Source: Ferruginibacter sp. | GTDB taxonomy: Bacteria; Bacteroidota; Bacteroidia; Chitinophagales; Chitinophagaceae | DNA: 34,591 bases | Assembly: GCA_025963635.1 (NCBI GenBank) | Contig: JAOQAK010000087.1 | Coordinates: 1-34,591 of the forward strand | Direction: 5' to 3' | Shown here: positions 1-8,203 of the stretch, one piece after another | How the letters are laid out: each line of letters starts with the position of its first letter | How positions within the stretch are numbered: the stretch's first letter is position 1 | The notes under the pieces: model-generated | What the model saw: the letters and a program-made list of their open reading frames with translations, nothing else | What the model was told of the DNA's origin: nothing | The model's database searches: none | Position numbers and translations under genes: made by a program

Positions 1-672
1 ACATTAACTTATATTCTCAATGGTGAAGCCGATCATCATGACAGCAAAGGGCATCAGGAAAAAGTGAGATCAGGTGGAGCACAATGGATGAAAGCCGGCA
101 ACGGGATTATACATGATGAAGTACTGAATGTTGACCCGCAAACCACCGACCTGCTTACACATGCGTTTCAGTTTTGGATCAATCTTCCTTCCAAACAAAA
201 AGCCGGACCGCCGGAATATCTTCCTGTACAGGCAGGTGAAGTGCCGCAACAAATGTTGCCTGGTAAAAGAGGATGGATCAAAGTTATTGTGGGGAAGTAT
301 GAAAATTTAGCTTCCAAAATTCCAAATTATTCAAAACAGTTTTTATATCACATTCACCTGGAAGCAGGAAAACAATTTTCTCTCTCTGCAGAAAAAGGGT
401 TGGAATACGCCGCCTTTCTTCCATTACAAAATGCAGTGATCAACGATACCGAATTCACTAAAGGTGAATTCATTGAGTTTGACAGAAACGAAGGAACAAT
501 TGAGATCAGCAACAATTCAGAAGCTGGGATCGACATTCTTATATTTGGAGGTGAAAAATATGCAGAACCCATTGCAGCCGGGGGGCCTTTTGTGATGAAC
601 ACTAAAACTGAAATTGCAGAGGCCTACAGAGATTTTCATGATGGCAAATATGGTGACATCACTTATAACTGA
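1..672 (+). CDS. Pirin family protein, 5' end outside the window
   Basis: The reading frame is open from base 1, so the gene starts upstream; the GTG at 64 is an internal valine, not a start. The visible 223 residues begin in the first cupin barrel (TLTYILNGEADHHDS), followed by the pirin block GGAQWMKAGNGIIHDE. Its His and Glu (IIHDE) correspond to two of the four metal ligands of pirins; the other two, an HxH pair, would lie upstream. The C-terminal half is the second, degenerate cupin and ends with the usual GGxxxAEPIAAGGPFVMN stretch. Pirins are iron-binding cupins, some with quercetin 2,3-dioxygenase activity; the substrate here cannot be told. The gene ends at a TGA and faces a truncated gene on the other strand. 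Family call firm, function open. Confidence 0.9.
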   Translation, partial: TLTYILNGEADHHDSKGHQEKVRSGGAQWMKAGNGIIHDEVLNVDPQTTDLLTHAFQFWINLPSKQKAGPPEYLPVQAGEVPQQMLPGKRGWIKVIVGKYENLASKIPNYSKQFLYHIHLEAGKQFSLSAEKGLEYAAFLPLQNAVINDTEFTKGEFIEFDRNEGTIEISNNSEAGIDILIFGGEKYAEPIAAGGPFVMNTKTEIAEAYRDFHDGKYGDITYN

Positions 673-1086
673 AACGAAAATGAAATGAAAAATGCTTTTG
701 TAAAGGCGATTGGCGATATTGGCTTTGTGCGCTGCAATTGCACCTCCGAAATTAATAACATGCTGTTCCTGGGGAGATAATTTAAGGTGCTCCGGATTTT
801 CTCCTGAGTCGATAATTATCTTCCTGAAAAAAGTAGTACAAAGCAGGCAATCGGTTGAATGTGAAATGGAATATGCATATAAGTATGCCAAACGGCTACG
901 CAGGATATTTTTTACTTCGTTATACAAAGGATACCATTTCATATAAACCTCAAATGCTAACAAAGAGTGCCCCAGCGTGGCTTTCATGTTGGTGATGCGG
1001 CTATTGAACTCCGTTACATGTTGTTCAAATACTTTTTCCACAGGTTCTTTTATTTCAGCTTTAGACAAAGGGCCAATACGAGGCAT
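517..1086 (-). pseudogene. Carboxymuconolactone decarboxylase / AhpD-like protein, 3'-truncated
   Basis: Residues 1-135 (from MPRIGPLSKAEIKEPVEKVF) look like a CMD-family protein: a helical N-terminus, the LRSRLAYLYAYSIS helix and a CxxC (CLLC) where AhpD-like proteins carry their redox cysteines. Homology stops at about residue 135 (near base 681), next to the stop codon of the convergent pirin gene. From there the frame runs on, antisense to pirin, until a chance stop. The last 50-60 residues expected of the family, including the final helices, are missing. I read this as a gene cut at its 3' end by a rearrangement that brought pirin next to it. A translated protein with a junk tail is possible but unlikely to fold normally. 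Confidence 0.7.
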
Positions 1087-1433
1087 AAGATTTTAAATTA
1101 TACTCGCGCCAACTTACCGGGAAGAAATAAACTGAATTCATTGTAGCGTGAGCCAAATAAAAATGCACTTACACGCAACTTAACAGTTATCTGTTTGTAC
1201 TGAAACTTCGTCAAAGCTAATAATTTAAATTGATAGCCCATTAAAATAATGGACTAATATATTTTATTATTTGGCAGCAATAAAAATGCACGCATACATT
1301 TTTTATTTCCAAAACGTAATACACTTATGAAAGCAAAAACTACCCCCATATGCACAAATTGCAGCTATTTTATTGTAACGTTCTTTTGCTGGAAAACTGT
1401 CACCCAGCAGTTTTAAAATTTATTTTTTAAATA
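1087..1433. other. Gene-free AT-rich region upstream of susC, with a palindrome
   Basis: No reading frame of note on either strand. It separates the truncated CMD gene from the first susC promoter. The clearest structure is the palindrome at 1234-1256, listed separately. No promoter was recognised for the CMD remnant. Confidence 0.6.
1234..1256. promoter_or_regulatory. Operator-like palindrome, box 1
   Basis: Two 10-bp arms, TAGCCCATTA (1234-1243) and TAATGGACTA (1247-1256), are separated by AAA and are complementary at 9 of 10 positions. Box 2 at 1435-1457 has the same total length (23 bp) and agrees at 15 of 23 positions, including TAG-CCATT at the left and GACTA at the right. Two copies of the same size upstream of one gene suggest a dimeric DNA-binding protein. 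The regulator is not identified. The arrangement is seen directly; binding is inference. Confidence 0.5.
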
Positions 1434-1434
1434 G

Positions 1435-1457
1435 TAGTCCATTCTTTTGGTAGACTA
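1435..1457. promoter_or_regulatory. Operator-like box 2, overlapping the susC -33 element
   Basis: The outer arms TAGTC and GACTA pair perfectly over 23 bp, while the centre is weaker than in box 1. The TTTG -33 element (1446-1449) lies inside the box. A protein bound here would cover the promoter, which fits repression, or activation from a site overlapping -33. The distance to box 1 is 201 bp start to start, enough for DNA looping. Confidence 0.45.
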
Positions 1458-1476
1458 TCTGAAGTAATTATCTTTG
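1446..1476 (+). promoter_or_regulatory. Bacteroidota-type promoter for the first susC-susD pair
   Basis: TTTG at 1446-1449 (-33 element), a spacer of 19 bp and TATCTTTG at 1469-1476 match the Bacteroidota housekeeping consensus TTTG-N19-TAnnTTTG exactly. Transcription would start around 1482-1484, giving a leader of about 260 nt before the susC ATG. It is the only full match to this consensus noticed in the intergenic regions. Confidence 0.7.
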
Positions 1477-1640
1477 CAGAAATTTAACGCCCGTTTCTCC
1501 CGGGAAACCAGAATTACCCGTTACTTATGACTATGATCAAAATTCATCAACACCGCCAACCTAATTTACTAATCATCCCCTTTTTTGCTTTAAAACAAAG
1601 AATTCAAAGTTGTTGTAGCTCCACCAAATGACTTTTTTTA

Positions 1641-1703
1641 GTGTTCGAATCGGAACGGTGGCAATGTCTATTGCGCCGATCAGCAGGGTATTGTTATACC
1701 CTG
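1641..1703 (+). promoter_or_regulatory. Row of three hairpins in the susC leader
   Basis: Three short perfect stem-loops follow one another in the untranslated leader, ending 42 nt before the ATG: GTTC/GAAC (1643-1656), GCAAT-GTCT-ATTGC (1661-1674) and CAGGGTAT-TGTT-ATACCCTG (1684-1703). The last is an 8-bp stem with a tetraloop, followed by an A-rich stretch rather than a T-run, so it is not a terminator. They could stabilise the mRNA, bind a regulatory RNA or protein, or control translation. No known riboswitch class was recognised. Confidence 0.45.
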
Positions 1704-1745
1704 AAATAAAAAGTATTTTCCAATTAATAACTAACATAAAATCGT

Positions 1746-4700
1746 ATGCAAACTTTTATTTCACGCAATATTTTTAAGGCAATTGCAGTAATTGCTTTGT
1801 TGCTTCTGGGGCAATTCGTTGTGGCACAAACCTTACTTGTAAAGGGAAAGGTAAAAGCCAGAAACAGTGGAGAGCCTTTGCCCGGTGTTACTATTGCCGT
1901 TCAGGGTAGCAATGCTTCAACGGTAACTGACAACAATGGTAATTTTTCCATTACTGCGACTGATAAAAGCAGCCTCTTATTTTCTTTTATCGGGTACAAA
2001 TCACACACAATAACATTATCCGGTGATACGGCTGTTGAGGTATTACTGGAATTGAGTGACAATGTGCTCAACGAAGTTGTGGTGACGGCCCTCGGCATAT
2101 CCAAAGAAAAAAAATCATTGGGGTATGCTGTACAGGAGTTAAAGGCAAAAGATTTTTCTGAAGCAAAGGAAACCAACCTGGTAAATTCTTTGTCCGGTAA
2201 AATTGCTGGTGTAAATGTTACCAGCAGCCAGGGTGATATGGGATCTTCAAGGATCATCATTCGTGGGGAGACTTCCATTGCAGGGAACAACCAGCCGTTA
2301 TTCGTAATAGATGGTGTGCCGGTAGATAATTCGCAACTATTGGGCAATGGTGGATCAAGGGATTTCGCTAATTCGATTGCAGATATTAATTCAGAAGACA
2401 TACAATCGATCAGTGTTTTGAAAGGGCCCAATGCAGCTGCATTATACGGCTCCCGCGCTGCTGCTGGGGTAATTTTAATTAAAACGAAAACTGGTAAAAA
2501 CCCGAAGGGCTTGGGTATAACGCTCAATTCAAACACAAGTTTTTCCACTTTGCTTAGCTTACCCGAATACCAAAATGCTTTCGGGCAGGGGTCAAACGGG
2601 CAATTCAGTTATGTGGATGGCGCAGGTGGTGGAGTAAATGATGGCGTTGATGAAAGTTGGGGGCCCGCTTTGGATGGAAAGCTGCTGCCACAATTTTATT
2701 CCAAGGGGCAACCTGTGCCATTTGTAGCCCATCAAGGCAATGTGCGTGACTTTTTCAACACAGGAATTACTTACAATAATGGTGTGGCAATTGCAAGCTC
2801 CGATGATAAATATGATTTTCGTTTTTCGTATAATAATCAAAAACAAACGGGGGTTATCCCTAATTCAAGCCAGGGGAAAAATTCATTCTTACTAAGCACC
2901 AGTTACAAAATAGTGCCTCAGCTCACGTTGCATGCAAGTGCCAATTATATCCGGGATGATGCAGCAAATTTGCCGGGTGCCGGAGGCAAAAGAGCAACCA
3001 GCACCATGTTACAGTTTACCTGGTTTGGCCGCCAGGTAGATATAAACCAGCTTAGAAATTATCGCGACGCGGAAGGAAAAACTTTTAACTGGAACAACAG
3101 CTATTATAGCAACCCGTATTTTGTTGCATACGAAAATACCGTGGGCCAGCGCAAGGACCGAATCATAGGAAATATAGAGCTCAACTATAAAATTGCTGAT
3201 GGCCTGTCCGCAAACTTTCGTACCGGGAGCGATTATTATACCGACCGGCGTAAGTTAAAAGTGGCTTATGGTACAAGCGGAACACCTTTTGGCTCTTATG
3301 AAGAAGATGCTTACACAATCAATGAAAACAATACGGAAGCAAGGCTGAACTTTAATAAAAAGATTAGCAGTGACATCTCGCTCGACATTTTTGCAGGTGG
3401 CAATATCAGGGTGAACAGCTACGCCCAAAACGACCAACTAGCACCGAAGCTCGCCGTAAGCGGTGTTTACACATTGAGTAATTCCCGTGATCCATTGGTA
3501 TCATCCAACTATTTTAGCAAACTAAAAACCAATAGCCTTTTCTCTTCAGCGCAGGTAGGTTACAAGAGTTATGCTTACATAAATCTAACCGCACGCAATG
3601 ATTGGGCCTCTACCCTGCCCGTTGCTAACCACTCGTACTTTTATCCTTCGGTAAATGGAAGCTTTATTCTGACCGAGGCATTTGACATCAAAAACAATAC
3701 ATTAAGTTTCGCCAAACTGAGAGGTGGCTGGTCTAAAGTTGGCAAGGCAGCAGAACCATATCAATTGGTGAACACATATAATTTTACAGCGCCTTTTGGT
3801 GCAAATCCACAGCAGAGCGCCGCAAGTATCGACCTCAATGCTAACCTAAAACCGGAAAGCACTTCTTCTACTGAACTCGGCGCAGAGTTTGGCTTCTTCA
3901 ATAATCGTGTAAGAGCAGACCTCAGCGTTTACAACACAAATAGTGTAGATCAGATCCTGAGCGTAGATGTAAGCCCTTCTACGGGATACAGTCAAAAGTT
4001 GATCAATGGTGGAAAGATCAACAATAAGGGCATCGAAGTTCAATTAGGAGGAACGCCTATCAAGACGAAACAATTTGCATGGGATGTCAATATTAATTAT
4101 TCCCGAAACAGCAGTAAGGTTTTGGAACTTGATAAAGAAGGAAGGTTACAAAGCTATGTTTTAGGAAGCAACCGTACAGTACAGGTGTTGGCAGCTGTTG
4201 GGCAGCCTTATGGTACTCTATTCGGTAACGCTTACCTGCGGGACGCTTCAGGCAACATCATTGTTTCCGCTGGTGGTATTCCGGTAATAAATCCATCTAA
4301 ACAATTCCTCGGAAAGTTCACGCCGGATTGGCTGGGTAGCATCAACAATAGTTTTACGTACAAAAATATCAATCTGAGCTTTTTGGTTGATGCCAGGATT
4401 GGTGGATCCATATATTCCAACACCAACCGCACCGGTACTTACACAGGGGTACTTGCTACCACTTTACAAGGCCGCAATGCTGAAAATGGCGGCCTTACTT
4501 ATTATTATCCCGGCAATCAAAATTCGGCCAAAGCCGTGGCTTTGCCGGCTGGAACAGCAGCCGGACCATCCGGTGAAACAGTATACCAGGACGGAAACAT
4601 TTTCAACGGGGTTACTGCAGATGGAAAAGCGAATACCACTATTCTGCCGGCGCAAAATTATTATAAAGGGTTCACCAACGTAGACGAACAATTTGTATTC

Positions 4701-4946
4701 GACGCCACTTATGTAAAACTCCGCGAAGTTAAACTTGGCTATACGCTTCCTGCTAAACTTACCAGAGGCATAAAACTGCAAAGCGCAACCATATCGGTGG
4801 TTGGTCGCAATTTGTGGATCATTCACAAAAAAGTTCCGAACATAGATCCGGAAACAGCCTTTAATAACAGCAACGCCCAGGGGCTGGAAGATCTTACGCT
4901 CCCGACAGTACGCAACATTGGTATTAACATCAACCTCAAATTTTAA
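1746..4946 (+). CDS. SusC/RagA-family TonB-dependent outer-membrane transporter
   Basis: This is a 1066-residue outer-membrane transporter that should import a ligand captured by the SusD partner, using TonB energy. A signal peptide ends near AQTLL (residues 1-28). A carboxypeptidase-regulatory-like beta-sandwich follows (about 30-105: KGKVKARNSGEPLPGVTI ... FSFIGY), then NEVVVTALG at the start of the plug. The plug carries the SusC signature (LSGKIAGVNV, RIIIRGETSI, PLFVIDGVPVDN, ISVLKGPNAAALYGSRAA). The rest is a long beta-barrel ending in an aromatic residue (NINLKF). The length is normal for the family. The susD-like gene starts 5 bp after the stop. Regulation probably goes through the promoter and boxes upstream; no ECF sigma/FecR pair or hybrid two-component system adjoins it. 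The ligand is unknown. Confidence 0.95.
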   Translation: MQTFISRNIFKAIAVIALLLLGQFVVAQTLLVKGKVKARNSGEPLPGVTIAVQGSNASTVTDNNGNFSITATDKSSLLFSFIGYKSHTITLSGDTAVEVLLELSDNVLNEVVVTALGISKEKKSLGYAVQELKAKDFSEAKETNLVNSLSGKIAGVNVTSSQGDMGSSRIIIRGETSIAGNNQPLFVIDGVPVDNSQLLGNGGSRDFANSIADINSEDIQSISVLKGPNAAALYGSRAAAGVILIKTKTGKNPKGLGITLNSNTSFSTLLSLPEYQNAFGQGSNGQFSYVDGAGGGVNDGVDESWGPALDGKLLPQFYSKGQPVPFVAHQGNVRDFFNTGITYNNGVAIASSDDKYDFRFSYNNQKQTGVIPNSSQGKNSFLLSTSYKIVPQLTLHASANYIRDDAANLPGAGGKRATSTMLQFTWFGRQVDINQLRNYRDAEGKTFNWNNSYYSNPYFVAYENTVGQRKDRIIGNIELNYKIADGLSANFRTGSDYYTDRRKLKVAYGTSGTPFGSYEEDAYTINENNTEARLNFNKKISSDISLDIFAGGNIRVNSYAQNDQLAPKLAVSGVYTLSNSRDPLVSSNYFSKLKTNSLFSSAQVGYKSYAYINLTARNDWASTLPVANHSYFYPSVNGSFILTEAFDIKNNTLSFAKLRGGWSKVGKAAEPYQLVNTYNFTAPFGANPQQSAASIDLNANLKPESTSSTELGAEFGFFNNRVRADLSVYNTNSVDQILSVDVSPSTGYSQKLINGGKINNKGIEVQLGGTPIKTKQFAWDVNINYSRNSSKVLELDKEGRLQSYVLGSNRTVQVLAAVGQPYGTLFGNAYLRDASGNIIVSAGGIPVINPSKQFLGKFTPDWLGSINNSFTYKNINLSFLVDARIGGSIYSNTNRTGTYTGVLATTLQGRNAENGGLTYYYPGNQNSAKAVALPAGTAAGPSGETVYQDGNIFNGVTADGKANTTILPAQNYYKGFTNVDEQFVFDATYVKLREVKLGYTLPAKLTRGIKLQSATISVVGRNLWIIHKKVPNIDPETAFNNSNAQGLEDLTLPTVRNIGININLKF

Positions 4947-4951
4947 TCATC

Positions 4952-6391
4952 ATGAAACTGAAATATATCTCCCTATCCATATCAGCACTTGTTTTATTTG
5001 CAATGACGTCTTGCAAAAAAGACCTTGAAAAGGTAAACGTAAACCCAAATGCTGCTCAGAATGCCCAGCCGGACTATTTGCTTACGGCAGCTATTAAAAC
5101 TACAGCAGACACTTATTGGGGAACTACCAACAATATGAATTCAAGCCTGCTCTTTACTCAGCAGTGGGCAAAGATCCAGTACACGGATCCTGACCGCTAT
5201 ATTTTTTCGAACAATGATTTCCAGGAACTGTGGACGGCTGCTTATTCCAAAAGCATCGTTAACTTAAACCAGGTTATTAAATTAGCGGAACAGCAAAGCA
5301 ATACTAACTACAAGGGTGTGGCGCTGGTGTTAAGGTCGTGGGTGTTTCAATTGCTTACAGATGCTTATGGAAATATTCCGTATAGCCAGTCTGCACAAAT
5401 TGACGAGTTTTTAACCCCTGCGTATGATGCACAAAAAGACGTGTATACTGGTTTATTGAAAGATCTTAAATCTGCCCAGTCATCACTCGATCCAGCCGGG
5501 AAAGCGATACTGGGAGACCTTATCTACAAGAATAATATTGTGCTATGGAAGAAATTTGCAAACTCGTTGCGCCTGCGGATTGCGCTACGAATAGCAGACA
5601 GGCTGCCGGATGTTTCCAAGCAGGTTTTAGCGGATATACAGGCTGAAGGCGGCTCTTTTATCAGCAGTAACAGCGAAACGGCTCAATTGGTTTATTTAAC
5701 TTCACCCAACCAAAACCCAATTAGTAACTTATTCGATACAAGGGATGATTACCGGATCAGTAAAACGATTACGGATCAGCTGAGGACTTTGAATGACCCA
5801 CGCCTGCCTGTTTACTCTGCCAAGACACAGGTGGCTACCGCTCAAACCTATGTCGGCATTCCGAACGGTTTATTAGTAGGCGATGCAAGCAACCTGGGGT
5901 TTACAAAAACGTCTAAACCCGGCAGCTATTTTACTGCACCGGGCGCACCAGCCGTAATTATCAGCTATGCTGAAACACTCTTCAACCTGGCGGAAGCTGC
6001 AGCAAGGAATTTAACAACTGGCAACGCAGCTGATTTATATACACAGGCAGTAACAGCGTCATTGAAGCAATATGGCATTCCTGATAATGAGGTTGCAACA
6101 TACATCGCACAAGCGCAGGTTCAGTATGATAACAGTAATTTCAAAAAATCTATTGGCAATCAAAAGTGGATCGCTTTGTTTGGCCAGGGACTGGAGGCTT
6201 TTGCGGAATGGCGGCGGCTTGATTATCCCAAATTACAACCGGCTGTCGCGGGTGTACTGGATGGCAAATTGCCACTTCGTTTTATATATCCCGGAACTGA
6301 GCAATCATTGAACGGAACAAATTACAAGGCCGCAGTTACTGCACAAGGGCCCGACTTGTTGACGACAAGGCTGTGGTTTGACATAAATTAA
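4952..6391 (+). CDS. SusD/RagB-like nutrient-binding outer-membrane lipoprotein
   Basis: A 479-residue lipoprotein that should sit over the SusC barrel as a ligand-binding lid. The signal peptide ends in a lipobox (FAMTSC, Cys at about residue 20) followed by KK. It resembles the shorter SusD subfamily (SusD-like_2): NVNPNAAQNAQPDYLLTAAI after the lipid anchor, TPR-like helices with QQWAKIQY and ELWTAAYSKSIVNLNQ, and ISYAETLFNLAEAAAR near residue 340. The C-terminal RIDYP-type signature appears as FAEWRRLDYPKL. It follows susC by 5 bp and ends the transcription unit. No polysaccharide enzyme follows, so the ligand could be a small polymer, peptide or siderophore-like compound rather than a glycan. 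Confidence 0.93.
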   Translation: MKLKYISLSISALVLFAMTSCKKDLEKVNVNPNAAQNAQPDYLLTAAIKTTADTYWGTTNNMNSSLLFTQQWAKIQYTDPDRYIFSNNDFQELWTAAYSKSIVNLNQVIKLAEQQSNTNYKGVALVLRSWVFQLLTDAYGNIPYSQSAQIDEFLTPAYDAQKDVYTGLLKDLKSAQSSLDPAGKAILGDLIYKNNIVLWKKFANSLRLRIALRIADRLPDVSKQVLADIQAEGGSFISSNSETAQLVYLTSPNQNPISNLFDTRDDYRISKTITDQLRTLNDPRLPVYSAKTQVATAQTYVGIPNGLLVGDASNLGFTKTSKPGSYFTAPGAPAVIISYAETLFNLAEAAARNLTTGNAADLYTQAVTASLKQYGIPDNEVATYIAQAQVQYDNSNFKKSIGNQKWIALFGQGLEAFAEWRRLDYPKLQPAVAGVLDGKLPLRFIYPGTEQSLNGTNYKAAVTAQGPDLLTTRLWFDIN

Positions 6392-6855
6392 TTTGATTTC
6401 GAAAGTCATCTTGAATATTCCGGCGCAACAATTGGCAAATTGATATTGCAAAACTGGCTATGTTGCCACACCGTCAAAATCCTGGTTCATGTTAGTTGCA
6501 AATGATATTCTGTCTTTTACGTCATGAAAGTGGCACTCGCGGTTGCATGGAAATCAAAAAGGTTGTTTAGTAATTGCTGGTCTGGCGCCGGCACTTGCCT
6601 GCGACGAAAAACAATTATAAGCTTTTGTAAAATTTGGAAGAGTAGTGACAAAATACACATGGCAAGATGCCGGCGCCTTAAAGATGCCTTCAGCGACTCA
6701 CATCATCCGACAGCATCCATAAAATTTTCGTTGGCCAATCAGTTGGCGCCATGACTGTTGGAAAAGTACCAAAAAACATTTGGTCATTATTCTTCGTTTG
6801 CAATGCCCAGCCCTGACTTTTGGCAATGCATTGTTCGCTGCAAGTTTTATTTGAG
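6392..6855. other. Gene-free stretch after susD
   Basis: Six-frame reading gives only short frames that match no family I recognise. The longest, on the + strand at 6524-6754, has an unusual composition for this genome and no signal or motif. The sequence GGCGCC occurs three times within about 170 bp (near 6585, 6671 and 6745), the first two as inverted copies of GGCGCCGG. No terminator with a T-run is visible after susD. Given the decayed genes next door, this is probably old gene remains. Confidence 0.5.
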
Positions 6856-7300
6856 CTACTTTTCTTTTACAAAGTCATACCGACCCTTGCTGAATTGATC
6901 ACTGGTGATATTTATTGTATTCTTCAAGTCTCCATAATTTTCAATAAGCTGAATTAATTTGTCTTGTTTGAAGGAGGGAGGTTAAAAGGTATTGGATTAT
7001 TGTATAACCACAATCATAAATTTTGCCACCTTTCGAATGACTATCTAATTCTGATAAAGTCGGGTACGGTCCCTTGCTTAAATATGGCAATGTTTTCGGG
7101 TCAACAAATTGCCCTGCTTCATAAGTGCTGAGGCTTCCTAAAGCCAAGTCGGAAAGGATCCGAATTTTTGATTAAAGGCTTTGGAATCCAATGGTTGCGA
7201 TTCTCTGTCCAAAGTAATTTCAATACGACTGCATGTGTAAATTCATGAACTGCTACTTTTGCACTATTACTCTCTCCCCACGCATGTTCGAATCTGCTCG
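6856..7300 (-). pseudogene. Zinc-peptidase (gluzincin, HEFTH) fragment
   Basis: Three pieces in different frames form one peptidase C-terminus. Piece 1 reads AKVAVHEFTHAVVLKLL, with the HExxH zinc motif. Piece 2 reads GSLSTYEAGQFVDPKTLPYL and on to GKIYDCGYTIIQYLL; it should contain the third zinc ligand, a Glu in the ExxxxYEAG region. Piece 3 reads KQDKLIQLIENYGDLKNT and ends YDFVKEK with a TAG at 6856-6858. Frame changes fall near 7145 (with loss of part of a tryptophan-rich block before GSLSTYEAG) and near 6980, where CCTCC is repeated. The N-terminal part is absent: the fragment begins abruptly beside the beta-propeller remnant. The pieces keep clear family character, so decay looks fairly recent. 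Confidence 0.75.
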
Positions 7301-8162
7301 ATGAATTTATAACTGTTAGTGTCTTGTTGTACAAAAAAATCTACATATCCTCCGCCGCAACTCAAATATATATTGCTGCTTTTTGGATCGTAAAAAATAT
7401 CATCCACATCACTGTCTGTGTCAAGATCAGCAATTAACTGCCCTGTATCTAAATTCAACACCAATAATTTTGAAGGATGCCTGCAACCAATAAATAACCG
7501 GTGATTGGCAGCGTCTAATACCATTGGGAAATTTGCCCTGGCGACCGTTAATTTCCACTTGTCCATCACTGTTCGTTTATCGAGATCAATTACCTCGGCT
7601 TGCCGTTTATCCGAACATTTACATATAGCCTCTTTGCTGTGAAATCAAGTTGAAATGATTCGGAGTGGCCTTGCAATTTAATGTCACCCACTATTTTAAA
7701 TGTGACGGAATTAATAATAGCAATACCTCCATCCCCATAACCTACATAAATTATTTTATGAATGGAGTCGTAACGGGCATTGTCGGCATCACCAGGTAAT
7801 TGTATAGAGGTGATTTTTTGAAAATTGCCTGCCTTAAAAACATCACAAACTCCATTATTCAAAATGGAATTCGTTTCCGGAATAAAAGTGATTCCCTGGG
7901 GCCGTTTAAGTGCCCTATACTATGGATCAGTTGATTGGTTTTTAAATCAATTACTTCGACTGAATTATTGCCCAGGGCAGCAACAAAAATCTTTGAGAAA
8001 TCTGGTTATATGCGAGATGATCTATACGGCCGCTTACGCCAGGTAAAGGGACTGAACTTATTAGATTCAGGATTTCGTTTTGATTCTGCGGTTGTGCATG
8101 ACACCGTGCAGGCACCAACAAAATAAAAAGAGAGGAATTACAAATAGTTTACCATTTTTCAT
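7288..8162 (-). pseudogene. YVTN/YncE-type beta-propeller protein, broken by several frameshifts
   Basis: The remnant starts at an ATG (8162-8160) with a signal peptide (MKNGKLFVIPLFLF, then in another frame a CHAQ cleavage site). The propeller then passes through all three frames: SSVPLPGVSGRIDHLAYN, FVAALGNNSVEVIDLKTNQL, PETNSILNNGVCDVFKAGNF followed by PGDADNARYDSIHKIIYVGY, and NFPMVLDAANHRLFIGCRHP followed by KLLVLNLDTGQLIADLDT. These are the repeated blades of seven-bladed propellers of the 40-residue YVTN type, which are secreted and bind partners or quinone-type cofactors. At least four frame changes occur, near 8110, 7985, 7870 and 7590. The last blade stops at about 7288, where the peptidase fragment begins. 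The gene cannot make a full protein. Confidence 0.8.
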
Positions 8163-8203
8163 TGTTCCTCTTTATAGCCCGGCATTAGAATACATGGGCT
8201 CCT

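Noticed and set aside
1643..1656. GTTCGAATC, similar to a tRNA T-loop
   Set aside because: No acceptor, anticodon or D arms can be formed around it; the flanking bases form short hairpins instead.
1901..2548. 215-residue open frame on the - strand inside susC
   Set aside because: It is fully antisense to the conserved plug domain of SusC and shows no family motif.
6524..6754. 76-residue open frame on the + strand
   Set aside because: No recognisable motif, signal or partner gene; rich in Arg, Lys and Ser as random frames often are. Treated as part of a gene-free stretch.
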